Under the pieces are notes generated by a model, which was not told the DNA's origin, did no database searches, and saw nothing but the letters and a program-made list of their open reading frames with translations. This document shows positions 16,072 through 24,935 of a stretch of 64,000 bases of DNA, one piece after another (position 1 is the first letter of the stretch; every line of letters starts with the position of its first letter). The stretch spans positions 372,001 through 436,000 of the forward strand of contig CAVOHB010000004.1 in assembly GCA_963695705.1 (NCBI GenBank). Reading direction: 5' to 3'. This DNA comes from JBKPNJ01 sp963695705 (GTDB lineage: Bacteria > Actinomycetota > Actinomycetes > Propionibacteriales > Nocardioidaceae). The position numbers and the translations under genes were made by a program.

Positions 16072-16127
16072 TCGATTCGGATGATGGAACCGGGTGGAAC
16101 GGGGCCGTGGTCAGACTGGCAGTCTGG

Positions 16128-16646
16128 TCAGAACGGTGGCTCGTCCACCGAGCCGGCCGCGGCGCTGGGCTGAGAGGCCCACGGGTCGCTGTTGGTCGTG
16201 CGCTCCGCCGCCGGACCGCTCGGCTGGGACGCCCACGGGTCGGTGTTTCCCGATCCGCCGGAGTAGCCGCCGCTGCCCGAGCGCGTCGTCTTGGTGACCT
16301 TGGCCGTCGCCGTCTTCAGGCTCGGGCCGACCTCGTCGACGTCGATCTCGAAGACCGTCCGCTTCTCGCCTTCACGGGTTTCGTACGTGCGCGACTTGAG
16401 CCTGCCCGAGATGATCACCCGCATGCCACGTTGCAGCGACTCCGCGACGTTCTCCGCCGCCTGACGCCACACCGCGCAGGACAGGAACAGCGTGTCGCCG
16501 TCCTTCCACTCGCTCGTCTGCCGATCGAAGGTCCGCGGGGTAGACGCGACGCGGAAGTTTGCTACTGCCGCACCTGACGGGGTGAAGCGAAGCTCGGGAT
16601 CCTCGACGAGGTTGCCGACGATGGTGATGACTGTTTCGCCTGCCAT
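16128..16646 (-). CDS. ssb: Single-stranded DNA-binding protein
   Basis: SSB coats single-stranded DNA at forks and repair sites. The 172-residue protein has an OB fold starting ETVITIVGNLVEDPELRFTPSG. It contains the DNA-binding aromatics in FLSCAVWRQAAENVAESL and an ITVDEVGPSL-like closing strand. The flexible tail is Gly/Ser rich and has two DPWASQP repeats. The C-terminus is DEPPF, the acidic Phe-ending tip that recruits partner proteins. It lies between rpsF and rpsR in the usual actinobacterial order. Confidence 0.97.
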   Translation of the reverse strand: MAGETVITIVGNLVEDPELRFTPSGAAVANFRVASTPRTFDRQTSEWKDGDTLFLSCAVWRQAAENVAESLQRGMRVIISGRLKSRTYETREGEKRTVFEIDVDEVGPSLKTATAKVTKTTRSGSGGYSGGSGNTDPWASQPSGPAAERTTNSDPWASQPSAAAGSVDEPPF

Positions 16647-16702
16647 GAGACCTCCCAGGTCAAAAGTTCGCGGTTCGACCGGGGGAATCGGTCTCTCACC
16701 GG

Positions 16703-16993
16703 TCAGTGAACGTCTGGTCGCAAGACCTTAGTGCGGAGCACCGACTCATTCAGTCCGAGCTGACGGTCGAGCTCCTTCACGGTCGCCGGCTCGGCCTGCA
16801 GCTCGACGACGGCGTAGATGCCTTCGGTCTTCTTCCGGATCTCGTACGCGAAGCGGCGGCGTCCCCACACGTCGACCTTCTCCACCGATCCGCCGGCTTG
16901 GCGGACCAGGTTGAGGTATTGGTCGAGCGACGGTGCGACGGTGCGCTCTTCGAGCTCGGGATCGAGGATGACCATGAGTTCATACGTACGCAA
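16703..16993 (-). CDS. rpsF: 30S ribosomal protein S6
   Basis: S6 binds S18 on the 30S platform. The 96 residues read (M)RTYELMVILDPELEE, then VDVWGRRRFAYEI and IYAVVELQAEP, all family signatures. The start is a TTG at 16993, because no ATG or GTG is available at the conserved N-terminus. A GAGGAGG box lies about 10 bp upstream. It is first in the rpsF-ssb-rpsR-rplI operon, and a strong leader hairpin sits 28 bp upstream. Confidence 0.95.
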   Translation of the reverse strand: MRTYELMVILDPELEERTVAPSLDQYLNLVRQAGGSVEKVDVWGRRRFAYEIRKKTEGIYAVVELQAEPATVKELDRQLGLNESVLRTKVLRPDVH

Positions 16994-17020
16994 GGCGGAT
17001 TTCCTCCTCTGGGCTCGGCG

Positions 17021-17039
17021 GCCACGGTCTCTCCGTGGC
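17021..17039 (-). promoter_or_regulatory. Leader hairpin upstream of rpsF (candidate S6:S18 autoregulatory element)
   Basis: In the rpsF transcript GCCACGG-AGAGA-CCGUGGC forms a perfect 7-bp stem with a 5-base loop, 28 bp before the start codon. Many bacteria autoregulate rpsF through an S6:S18-binding leader with a conserved CCG. Whether this hairpin is that element is inference. Confidence 0.35.
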
Positions 17040-17207
17040 AGGAGGCTGTGCGTGAATGCTGCCGGCTCGTCACGAAGCGCTCCGAGGCCGGCTGCGGGGC
17101 CGAGTCTAACAGCGCGCTCCGACCCCGGCGAATCTCGATCCACAGGCTCCCGCAGCGCTCCGGTCACCGCCTCCCGACGGTTCCGGCGCGCCGTCGGTGC
17201 GCGGGCC

Positions 17208-17213
17208 TAGGCT
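17208..17213 (+). promoter_or_regulatory. Putative -10 element for a leaderless nfo transcript
   Basis: TAGGCT fits the actinobacterial TANNNT -10 pattern and lies 6 bp before the nfo ATG. No ribosome-binding site is present, so transcription would start at or next to the A of ATG. Confidence 0.45.
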
Positions 17214-17219
17214 GGGCAC

Positions 17220-18020
17220 ATGACGTCGCAGCTGAAGTTCGGGGCGCATGTGGACCAGCAGGACCCGATCACCGAGGCCAAGGCCCGCAGCGCCGATCTC
17301 GTGCAGTTCTTCCTCGGCGACCCGCAGGGGTGGAAGGGGCCGAAGGTGGCCTTCGGCGGTGGCGCGGAGGCACTCAAGACCGCCGCGACGGCTGCGGGCG
17401 TGGAGCTCTACGTCCATGCGCCCTACGTCCTCAACGTCGCCACCACCAACAACCGGATCCGGATCCCGAGCCGCAAGCTGCTCCAGCAGACTGTGCACGC
17501 CGCGGCCGAGATCGGGGCGAAGGCCGTGATCGTGCACGGCGGTCACCTGCTCAAGGACGACGATCCCGCGGTGGGATTCGACAACTGGCGCAAGTGTGTC
17601 GACCGTCTCGAGATGCCCGTCCAGCTGTTGATCGAGAACACCGCGGGCGGCGGCAACGCGATGGCCCGCCGCCTCGACCGGATCGCCGGCATCTGGCAGG
17701 CGCTCGCCGGGGCCGAGGGCGGCGACGCCGTTGGCTTCTGCCTGGACACCTGCCATGCGCATGCGGGCGGCGAGGAGCTTCTCGGCGTGGTCGAGCGCGC
17801 CAAGGCGGTCACCGGGCGGGTCGACCTGGTGCACGCCAACGACAGCAGGGACACGTTCGACTCCGGTGCGGACCGGCACGCCAACTTCGGCTCGGGCCAC
17901 ATCGATCCCGACGCGCTCGTCGCAGTCGTGCGGGAGGCCGGCGTTTCGGTGGTGTGCGAGACGCCTGGAGGTGTCGAGGGGCAGGCCGCCGACATCGAGT
18001 GGCTGCGCGAGCGCCTCTGA
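17220..18020 (+). CDS. nfo: Endonuclease IV (AP endonuclease, Nfo)
   Basis: A TIM-barrel enzyme with a three-zinc site that incises DNA 5' of abasic sites in base-excision repair. The 266 residues carry the zinc-ligand segments FGAHV near 8-12, VIVHGGHLL near 102-110, LLIENTAGGG near 139-148, and LDTCHAHAGG near 176-185. DLVHANDSRDTFDSGADRHANFG (positions about 203-225) and CETPGG complete the site. No Shine-Dalgarno is seen; the gene looks leaderless. It lies between rpsF (divergent) and femX (same strand, 88 bp) and is probably its own transcription unit. Confidence 0.95.
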   Translation: MTSQLKFGAHVDQQDPITEAKARSADLVQFFLGDPQGWKGPKVAFGGGAEALKTAATAAGVELYVHAPYVLNVATTNNRIRIPSRKLLQQTVHAAAEIGAKAVIVHGGHLLKDDDPAVGFDNWRKCVDRLEMPVQLLIENTAGGGNAMARRLDRIAGIWQALAGAEGGDAVGFCLDTCHAHAGGEELLGVVERAKAVTGRVDLVHANDSRDTFDSGADRHANFGSGHIDPDALVAVVREAGVSVVCETPGGVEGQAADIEWLRERL

Positions 18021-18094
18021 GGACCATCTGAGGACCTCCGAGAGCCCGTCGGCACGCTTCGGAACGCGTCGCCGGTTCCGGCGTCCTCCTCCGG

Positions 18095-18100
18095 TAGCCT
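18095..18100 (+). promoter_or_regulatory. Putative -10 element for femX
   Basis: TAGCCT matches TANNNT and lies 8 bp before the GTG start of the femX-like gene, again without a ribosome site, suggesting a leaderless mRNA. Confidence 0.4.
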
Positions 18101-18108
18101 CGCTGCAC

Positions 18109-19233
18109 GTGACTGCCGGTCGCTACACCGTTGAGGCAATCAGCCCCGATGCCCATCTGGAGTTCCTGCGGACTCGGGCCAGCGTGAGCTTCCTGCAGAC
18201 CCCGGCCTGGGGCGCGGTCAAGAGCGAGTGGCGGCACGAGTCGGTCGGCTGGCGGACCCGGGACGGTCAGCCGGTCGGAGCCGGGCTGGTGCTGTACCGC
18301 AGCATTCCCAGGACGTCGCGGTCGCTGGCCTACCTTCCCGAGGGCCCGGTGATCGACTGGTCGAGCACCAGTCTGGGCGAATGGCTCGAACCGCTTGCGG
18401 GACATGTGGGCGACCGCGGGGCATTCGGCATCCGGATGGGCCCGCCGGTCGTAGCCCGGCGGTGGGCGGCGGGGACGGTCAAGCAGGCGATCGCCGACGG
18501 GACGCATGTCCGGCTCGGTGACGTGCCCCCCGATGAGCAGACGTCGGTCGGAGCCAGCGTGCCGGAGCAGCTGCGTTCACTCGGCTGGCGGGCCCAGGGC
18601 GGGACCGCGGGGTTCACCGCCGGTCAGCCGCGGTACGTCTTCCAGGTGCCATTGACCGGGCGGGACGAGGACGACCTCCTGAAGGCGATGAACCAGCAGT
18701 GGCGACGCAATATCAAGAAGGCCGCAAAGTCCGGCGTCGTGGTGTCGGTCGGGGAGAAGAGCAACCTTTCCGCATTCCACCGGCTGTACGCGGAGACCGC
18801 GGTGCGTGACGGGTTCGCCCCGCGCCCCTTGGCGTACTTCCACCAGATGTTCGATGCCCTGCTCGCGGAGGATCCCGACCGGATCCGGCTCTACCTGGCA
18901 CACCACGGGCCGGATCTCGTCGCCGCCACGACCTGGGTGCGGGTCGGTGCGCATACCTGGTACTCCTACGGCGCGTCATCGACCGGCAAGCGCGAGGTGC
19001 GGGGGTCGAACGCGATCCAGTGGCGGATGATTCAGGACGCGCTCGCGGCGGGGGCGGAAGTCTACGACCTGCGCGGGATCACCGACACCCTCGACAGCTC
19101 CGACCCGCACATCGGGCTCATCCAGTTCAAGGTGGGAACGGGCGGGGAGGCGGTGGAGTACGTCGGCGAGTGGGATCTGCCGCTGTCGCGACTGCTCTAC
19201 AAGGCGTTCGACCTCTACATGGATCGACGCTGA
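18109..19233 (+). CDS. femX: FemX-type lipid II aminoacyltransferase (peptidoglycan bridge)
   Basis: Fem transferases use aminoacyl-tRNA to add the first bridge amino acid to the stem peptide of lipid II at the inner membrane face. The 374 residues show two GNAT-like halves. The first has SFLQTPAWGAVKSEWRHESVGW and a lipid-substrate region. The second has the MNQQWRRNIKKAAKSGV helix typical of FemABX/YhdR-like proteins, LYLAHHGPDLVAATTWVRVG and DLRGITDTLDSSDPHIGLIQFK. The start is the GTG at 18109. The alanine-racemase-fold gene starts 3 bp after the stop, so the pair is translationally linked. In Streptomyces the equivalent protein adds glycine; the amino acid here is unverified. Confidence 0.9.
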   Translation: MTAGRYTVEAISPDAHLEFLRTRASVSFLQTPAWGAVKSEWRHESVGWRTRDGQPVGAGLVLYRSIPRTSRSLAYLPEGPVIDWSSTSLGEWLEPLAGHVGDRGAFGIRMGPPVVARRWAAGTVKQAIADGTHVRLGDVPPDEQTSVGASVPEQLRSLGWRAQGGTAGFTAGQPRYVFQVPLTGRDEDDLLKAMNQQWRRNIKKAAKSGVVVSVGEKSNLSAFHRLYAETAVRDGFAPRPLAYFHQMFDALLAEDPDRIRLYLAHHGPDLVAATTWVRVGAHTWYSYGASSTGKREVRGSNAIQWRMIQDALAAGAEVYDLRGITDTLDSSDPHIGLIQFKVGTGGEAVEYVGEWDLPLSRLLYKAFDLYMDRR

Positions 19234-19236
19234 GCC

Positions 19237-20268
19237 ATGTCGCTCATCCTGCGGGTGGCTGGCGACAGGTGGCGGACGCACCTGCGGGCGGTGGCCGAGG
19301 CGCATCCCGGGATCGTGCCGGTGGTCAAGGGGAACGGCTACGGCCTCGGGCTCTCCCGACTCGCTCGCAAGGCCGGCTGGCTGGGCGCGCCGACGGCGGC
19401 CGTCGGCACCTATGCCGAGGTCCCCGAGGTGGGCCCGCGGTTCGAGGGCGACCTGCTGGTGCTGTCGCCCTGGCGGCCGTGGATCGAGCGGGGTCTGTAC
19501 GACGACCGCGTCATCCACACCGTGGGCCGGGTCGAGGACCTGCAGGCGTTGGCGGACCGGGTTGACCGGCCAAGGGTCGTCCTGGAATGCCTGACCTCGA
19601 TGCGCCGGCACGGGCTCACCCCGACGCAGCTTCGCACCGCGGCCCGGGCTATGCCGCGCGTGCGCCTCGCCGGCGCCGCCCTGCACCTGCCGATAGCGGG
19701 GGACAGGCTTGCGGAGGTCGAGTCATGGATCGGCAGGATCCACGAGTCCGGACTGGCGACCAACCGGCTCTACGTGTCGCACCTGGCCGACCACGAGCTG
19801 GCGGCGCTGCGATCACGTCACCCGGATCTGGTGCTTCTCCCCCGCATCGGAACCGCTCTGTGGCTCGGCGACCGGGAGGCCCTGCAGGTGCGCGCGACTG
19901 TGCTGGACCGGCACCGGGTCACCCGCGGCCAGCGCGTGGGCTACCGCCAGCGCCGGGTCCGGAGCTCGGGGACGCTGCTCGTCGTCTCGGGGGGAACGTC
20001 CCACGGAATCGGCCTCGAAGCACCGAACGCCACCGTCTCCGGCCGGCAGCGCGCCGGCGTGCTGGCCCGTGGCGGGCTGCAGGCCGCGGGGCTGGCCATG
20101 TCACCCTTCACCGTCGCCGGCCGGCGGCGCTGGTTCGCCGAGCCCCCGCACATGCAGGCCAGCATGCTGTTCCTTCCCGGCACGGTGTCCCCTCCCGCCA
20201 TCGGTGAGGAGCTGGCTGTCGACGTGCGGTTCACCACCACCCGGTTCGACCGGATCGAGATCACCTGA
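19237..20268 (+). CDS. Alanine-racemase-fold PLP protein
   Basis: A 343-residue protein with the N-terminal TIM barrel of alanine racemase. The PLP lysine lies in VPVVKGNGYGLG (Lys31), and there are barrel motifs MRRHGLT near 124-130 and HLADHELA. The C-terminal part is short and basic, and I cannot find the second-subunit catalytic Tyr segment of true Alr with confidence. Racemase activity is therefore uncertain. It is tightly coupled to femX (3-bp gap), which points to a role in peptidoglycan cross-bridge or amino-acid supply. The pairing is conserved in other actinomycetes as far as I recall. It converges on the GT87 gene. Confidence 0.8.
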   Translation: MSLILRVAGDRWRTHLRAVAEAHPGIVPVVKGNGYGLGLSRLARKAGWLGAPTAAVGTYAEVPEVGPRFEGDLLVLSPWRPWIERGLYDDRVIHTVGRVEDLQALADRVDRPRVVLECLTSMRRHGLTPTQLRTAARAMPRVRLAGAALHLPIAGDRLAEVESWIGRIHESGLATNRLYVSHLADHELAALRSRHPDLVLLPRIGTALWLGDREALQVRATVLDRHRVTRGQRVGYRQRRVRSSGTLLVVSGGTSHGIGLEAPNATVSGRQRAGVLARGGLQAAGLAMSPFTVAGRRRWFAEPPHMQASMLFLPGTVSPPAIGEELAVDVRFTTTRFDRIEIT

Positions 20269-20289
20269 GGACCGGGCCGCGCCGGAGCC

Positions 20290-21753
20290 TCAGGATCTCG
20301 CCCGACCGAGCCACGGAGCGTCCTCGGCCTCGTCGACGACGCCGCCGGCGGGGTCGTCGCTGAGCCCGTCCTCGCGCACCGGGTCGTGCCAGGGCTGGAG
20401 GATGTCGCGTACGACGATGCCCATCAGGTAGATCGTGCCCGCGAGCCGGACGAACACGGCGAGCCAGTAGACCCGGTCGGGCTGGGTGGTCACCGCGGGC
20501 TGCAGGGACCCTTCGATGTGCAGCCAGATCGCCACGAAGTAGAAGACCTCACAGGCCTGCCAGATCAGCAGATCGCGCCATCGCGGTCGGGCCAGAACGG
20601 CCAGCGGAAGCAACCAGAGCACGTACTGCGGCGAGTACACCTTGTTGACGAGCAGGAACGACGCCACGACGAGGAACACCAGCTGCGGGAGCCGGGGACG
20701 CCGCCGCGCGAACAGGCCGAGCGCGCCGATGGCCAGGCACGCTGCGCCGAATCCCAGTGAGGACCAGGTGTTGACCGTGTGTGCACTGTACGCGTGGCCG
20801 TCCTGGGCGAGGACGTACCAGAACGATCCGAAGTCGCCGGCGCGATCGAGGTTGAAGTGCCAGAACACCAACCACTGGTCCCGAGCCACGACGTAGATCG
20901 GCGCATTGACCAACGCCCACGACACGACCGCGCCCGCCAGCGCGGCCGCCCAGGAGCGCAGCCGCCCGGAGCGCAGGCACACCACCAGCAACGGTCCCAG
21001 GATGAACAGCGGATAGAGCTTGGCCGACGTGCCGAGCCCGATCAGCACGCCGCAGAGGATCGGCCGGGAGCGTGACCAGGCCAACAGCGCGCAGGTCACG
21101 AACGCCACCGCGAGCAGATCCCAGTTGATGGTGCCCGCCAGCACCAGGACCGGGGCGGCCGCCATCGCCATCGCGTCCCACGGTCGATTCTGGTGCACGC
21201 GGCCGAGAGCCCACACGCCCAGCAACGCGCACAGGAACAGGCCCACCACCGTGACCGCGAAGTAGACCGCCGAGTCGCGCTGGACCTCGGGATCGGCCGC
21301 CACCTGGTCGGAGGCCAGCGACGAGACGTTCGGCTCGTCGACGAGCCAGTGGGTCACCACCGCCGCGGCATAGGCGAAGCCCCCGGTGAGCACCGGGTAC
21401 TCCATGGTCGGGTAGCGAATGCCGTGGTCGAGGTACGGGATCCGCCCCTCGGCGAAACCGCGGTACGAATAGAGATAGGGGATGTCGGAGTAGCACAGGT
21501 GGGTGTATGGCGTGGGTGACGCCCGCCAGTCCTCGGTTTCGCAGGGCGCCTTCTGCAGCATCCCGATCGCGAAGGCCACCGTCGCGACCGCCAGCAGCAC
21601 CCGGATCGGGGTCCACCACCCGGCGCCCATCCGGGCGTGCGACCCGACCGGGCCCGACACCGCCTCGCTGGCGAAACGCGCCAGCGGGTCTCGCTCGGTC
21701 GGTGCGACCACCGGACGCGGGGAGAGGTCCGGCCACGGCGGCGGCGCTGTCAC
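20290..21753 (-). CDS. GT87 family polyprenyl-phosphate-dependent mannosyltransferase (DUF2029)
   Basis: A GT-C fold membrane glycosyltransferase of about 487 residues with ten or more transmembrane helices. The first extracytoplasmic loop has the family pattern CYSDIPYLYSYRGFAEGRIPYLDHGIRYPTMEYPVLTGGF (positions about 92-131), containing the catalytic acidic pairs. Later helices include PILCGVLIGLGTSAKLYPLF. GT87 enzymes add mannose from polyprenyl-phosphomannose to inositol lipids, lipoglycans or proteins. The start is taken as GTG 21753; a second GTG at 21771 is possible. It sits downstream of the PBP gene on the same strand, the order known around ponA1 in mycobacteria. Confidence 0.85.
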   Translation of the reverse strand: MTAPPPWPDLSPRPVVAPTERDPLARFASEAVSGPVGSHARMGAGWWTPIRVLLAVATVAFAIGMLQKAPCETEDWRASPTPYTHLCYSDIPYLYSYRGFAEGRIPYLDHGIRYPTMEYPVLTGGFAYAAAVVTHWLVDEPNVSSLASDQVAADPEVQRDSAVYFAVTVVGLFLCALLGVWALGRVHQNRPWDAMAMAAAPVLVLAGTINWDLLAVAFVTCALLAWSRSRPILCGVLIGLGTSAKLYPLFILGPLLVVCLRSGRLRSWAAALAGAVVSWALVNAPIYVVARDQWLVFWHFNLDRAGDFGSFWYVLAQDGHAYSAHTVNTWSSLGFGAACLAIGALGLFARRRPRLPQLVFLVVASFLLVNKVYSPQYVLWLLPLAVLARPRWRDLLIWQACEVFYFVAIWLHIEGSLQPAVTTQPDRVYWLAVFVRLAGTIYLMGIVVRDILQPWHDPVREDGLSDDPAGGVVDEAEDAPWLGRARS

Positions 21754-21829
21754 CGCCTCATCGTGCCGCACCGCGAGGTCTGGCCGGGCGGGAGCCCGCC
21801 GGACGGCCCCGGTCGACGACCACCTCCGG

Positions 21830-24070
21830 TCAGGGAGACGGCGTGGTCGCGGGTGCCGTGGGTGTGGTTGTGCCCGTCGTGGTGGGCGTCGTCGGCGTGG
21901 TCGGGGGCGAGCTCGGCGGGGGGGTGGGAGGGGTGGTCGGCGGTGCGCTCGTCGTCGGCGGTGCGCTCGTCGGCGGCGGTGCACTCGTGGTCGGCGGCGC
22001 CGTGGACGGCGGCGGTGCGGTGGTCGGCGGCGTGACGCTTGGGGAGGGCGGCGCGGTCGTCGACGTACTCGGCGAGTACGACGGCGTGTACGTCGAGGGT
22101 GGCGCCGGTGGGCCGCCGGTCAGGAACGCCGGGTCCGGGAAGGCGCGGCACGGGCGTCCGGCCAGCGCGTGGCCCATGAATGTCGTCCAGGTGCGTGCCG
22201 GGTAGTCACCGCCGAAGAACGTGCTCAGCCCACCCACGCCGTCCAGATCTCCGGTTCCGTCCGTGCCCCTCACGTACATCACCGCGGTGGACAGTCTCGG
22301 GGTGTAGCCGACGAACCAGGCCGACGTGACGGTGTCGGGGCGAAGGGCCGCCGTTCCGGTCTTGGCGGCGACCGGACACCCCAGCGACTGCGCCGCGGCA
22401 CCCGTGCCGCTCGAGGACTCCACCACCTGGCTCAGCGCGTAGGTGACATCGGCGGAGACGTCCGCGCCGAACGCCCGCTTCTCCGTGCTCTCGTGCCGGT
22501 AGCGCACGCCGCCGTTGGTGTCGCTCACCTTCTCGATCAGGTACCAGTCTGCCGAGCGGCCCTGCGCCGCGAACGTGGCGTACCCGTTGGCCATGTCGAC
22601 CGGCGTGACGTCACCGGTTCCGAGTGCGACCCCACTGTTCGCCTCCAGCCCGGGCGCGTCACGCGGGATGCCCGCCCGGACGGCCGCGTCGACCACCTTC
22701 ACCGGTCCGCCGGGTATGTGGCCGGTGAGATCCGCGTACGCGGTGTTCGACGACACCTCGGTCGCGGTGAGCAGCGAGATGTACCCATACTGCGTGCCGA
22801 ACTCGTTGCTCAGCGTCGTGCCGTCCGGATAGGTGTAGCTGTTGCCGTCGAACGTGTCGTAGAGACTCACGCCGGACTCGAGCCCCGCGGCGAGCGCGAA
22901 CGGCTTGAACGACGATCCCGGCTGGCGTCCCGTCAGCGCCCAGTTGCGCTGGTCGTCGACGTAGTCGGGGCCGCCGTACATCGCCCGCAGCGCGCCGGTT
23001 CCCGGCTCGACCGAGGCGATCGCGATATGGACGCCCTTCGCGCCGTCCTGGGGCTGCTCCTCACGGATCGCTGCCCTGGTGGCGTTCTGGGCTCGCCAGT
23101 CGACGGTCGTGGTGATGCGCAGCCCACCGCCGTATATCTCCTCGTCGGACATTCCCTCGGCGCGCAGCTCCTTCTCGACCAGTGCGAGCACGTAGCCCTT
23201 CGGACCGCCGAGCCGGTTCTTGACCTCCTGGACGGGGAACGGTGGCAGCCGCCGCTCATACCGCGCGGCAACGTCGGGGTCGAGACTGCCCATGTCGACC
23301 ATCCCGCCGAGCACGTATCGGTAGCGCTCGAGCAGTGGGCCCGCGTTGTCCTTGTCGACGGCGGGGTCGAGCGCGCTGGGGGAGTTCAGGATGGAGGCCA
23401 GCACGGCGCCCTGCCGGATCGACAGCTGGCCGGCCGACTCGTCGTAGAACGCCCGGGCCGCTGCCTCGATGCCGTAGGCTCCCCGCCCGAAGTAGATCGT
23501 GTTGAGGTATCCCTGCAGGATCTCGGTCTTGCTCTGCTCGCGCTGGATCTTCACCGCCAGGAGCGCTTCCCTGATCTTGCGGGTCCAGGTGCGCTCCTGG
23601 GACAGGTAGAGCACCTTGACGTACTGCTGGGTGATCGTCGATGCGCCCTGGGTGGAGTCGCTGTGCAGGTTGCTCCAGGCGGCGCGGATGATGCCCTTGG
23701 GATCGATGCCGCTGTTGGAGTAGAACGACCGGTCCTCCGCCGCGATCACGGCATCCTGCACATGCTGCGGTACGTCGGAGAGCGCGACGTTGATCCGGTC
23801 CTGTGAGGCGAAGGTCCCCATGATGTGCTCGCCGTCGGAGTAGTAGACGAACGAGGTCTGGGCCTGGAAGTCCTTGTTCGGATCGGGTATGTCGGTCATC
23901 CGGTAGGCGATGACCACCGCGGCGACCAGGCCGACGAAGAGCACCAGTCCGGTGATGGCCAGCCATTTGACCGTCCGGAAGACCAAGCCGTGCTTGCGCT
24001 TGACCTTCTTGGGCGGCCCGCCGGCAGGGGTGGCCTGCTCGGTCTCGGGCGGGGGCTCCTGCTGACTCAC
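21830..24070 (-). CDS. Class A penicillin-binding protein (transglycosylase/transpeptidase)
   Basis: A bifunctional peptidoglycan synthase of 746 residues. A basic cytosolic tail is followed by a transmembrane helix at about 36-57. The GT51 domain carries AAEDRSFY (catalytic Glu112) and QGASTITQQYVK. The transpeptidase carries SSFK (Ser386-Lys389), SSN (440-442) and KTGTA (570-574). The last 95 residues form a Thr/Pro/Ser-rich extracytoplasmic tail of low complexity, similar in kind to mycobacterial PonA1. The GTG start at 24070 follows TTGGGGGAA. It diverges from padR across a 263-bp region with a palindromic operator. Confidence 0.95.
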   Translation of the reverse strand: MSQQEPPPETEQATPAGGPPKKVKRKHGLVFRTVKWLAITGLVLFVGLVAAVVIAYRMTDIPDPNKDFQAQTSFVYYSDGEHIMGTFASQDRINVALSDVPQHVQDAVIAAEDRSFYSNSGIDPKGIIRAAWSNLHSDSTQGASTITQQYVKVLYLSQERTWTRKIREALLAVKIQREQSKTEILQGYLNTIYFGRGAYGIEAAARAFYDESAGQLSIRQGAVLASILNSPSALDPAVDKDNAGPLLERYRYVLGGMVDMGSLDPDVAARYERRLPPFPVQEVKNRLGGPKGYVLALVEKELRAEGMSDEEIYGGGLRITTTVDWRAQNATRAAIREEQPQDGAKGVHIAIASVEPGTGALRAMYGGPDYVDDQRNWALTGRQPGSSFKPFALAAGLESGVSLYDTFDGNSYTYPDGTTLSNEFGTQYGYISLLTATEVSSNTAYADLTGHIPGGPVKVVDAAVRAGIPRDAPGLEANSGVALGTGDVTPVDMANGYATFAAQGRSADWYLIEKVSDTNGGVRYRHESTEKRAFGADVSADVTYALSQVVESSSGTGAAAQSLGCPVAAKTGTAALRPDTVTSAWFVGYTPRLSTAVMYVRGTDGTGDLDGVGGLSTFFGGDYPARTWTTFMGHALAGRPCRAFPDPAFLTGGPPAPPSTYTPSYSPSTSTTAPPSPSVTPPTTAPPPSTAPPTTSAPPPTSAPPTTSAPPTTPPTPPPSSPPTTPTTPTTTGTTTPTAPATTPSP

Positions 24071-24217
24071 GATTCCCCCAAGGTCGCCCGGCCCTGCCAG
24101 AAGAACCGTCCAGCCGCGCCGGTGCGGCAGGTTCCAGGGTACGGCTTTTATCCCGATTCCCGCAGCCGGTCCGCCGCCGGCCATCCAGGAGAGGACCACG
24201 AGGACCCGCGCGCTCGC

Positions 24218-24255
24218 TTGCGTTCTGTGTCCTTCGATGTATCGTAACGATACAT
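24218..24255 (+). promoter_or_regulatory. padR-ino1 promoter with overlapping PadR-type operator palindrome
   Basis: ATGTATCGTAACGATACAT at 24237-24255 is a perfect 19-bp palindrome around a single central A, with the ATGT...ACAT ends described for PadR operators. A plausible -35 TTGCGT (24218-24223) and -10 TATCGT (24240-24245) are spaced by 16 bp, so a bound repressor would cover the -10. It lies 79 bp before padR, in the region divergent to the PBP gene. Confidence 0.7.
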
Positions 24256-24333
24256 AGTGTCGATAGGTTTGACCGGTACAGACGGCACAGACCGTGCGGC
24301 CGGGGCCGACCGGCCCGGCGGGAGGAGACCGAC

Positions 24334-24927
24334 GTGGCCAAGCGCGGCGAGTCGCTCGAGCTGGCCGTCCTCGGACTGCTGCACGAGTCGCCGATGCACG
24401 GCTACGAGCTGCGCAAGCGGGTCACGGCGCTGCTCGGGTGGGGCAGGGTGCCGTCGTTCGGATCGCTCTACCCATGCCTGAAGGAGCTGCTCCACGAAGG
24501 CCTGATCACCGAGGACACCGACGCCGACACTGCCCGGAGCGGGCGGCGGGCGCGGATCGTCTACAAGCTCACCGCTGACGGCAAGGAGCGCTTCAGCACG
24601 CTCGTCGCCCAGGCTGGCCCGGCTACGTGGGAGGACGACTCGTTCGGCGTCCGGTTCGCGTTCTTCTCCCGCACCGACGCCGAGATCCGGCTGCGCATCC
24701 TGCAGGGCCGGCGGACCCGGCTGGAGGAACGTCTCGACGGCGTACGCACGGCGGTGGCACGGACCAGGGAGCGCGTCGACACCTATACCCGGGAGATGCA
24801 GCGCCACGGACTTGAGTCCGCCGAGCGTGAGGTGCGCTGGCTCTCGGAGCTGATCCAGCACGAAGAGCACGGCAAGCAAGACGGTGACGGGAACCTCCCG
24901 CCGGCCGAGTCGATCGACAACGATTAG
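24334..24927 (+). CDS. PadR family transcriptional regulator
   Basis: A 197-residue PadR protein. The winged helix spans residues 1-85: LELAVLGLLHESPMHGYELRKRV, the recognition region FGSLYPCLKELLHEGLI, and the wing ARIVYKLTADGKERF. The C-terminal helical dimerisation domain contains RLRILQGRRTRLEERL. Neighbouring ino1 begins 8 bp after the stop, so they form one operon. The palindrome at 24237-24255 is the likely autoregulatory site. In Mycobacterium a PadR gene also sits beside ino1. The ligand is unknown. Confidence 0.93.
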   Translation: MAKRGESLELAVLGLLHESPMHGYELRKRVTALLGWGRVPSFGSLYPCLKELLHEGLITEDTDADTARSGRRARIVYKLTADGKERFSTLVAQAGPATWEDDSFGVRFAFFSRTDAEIRLRILQGRRTRLEERLDGVRTAVARTRERVDTYTREMQRHGLESAEREVRWLSELIQHEEHGKQDGDGNLPPAESIDND

Positions 24928-24935
24928 GAGACCCG

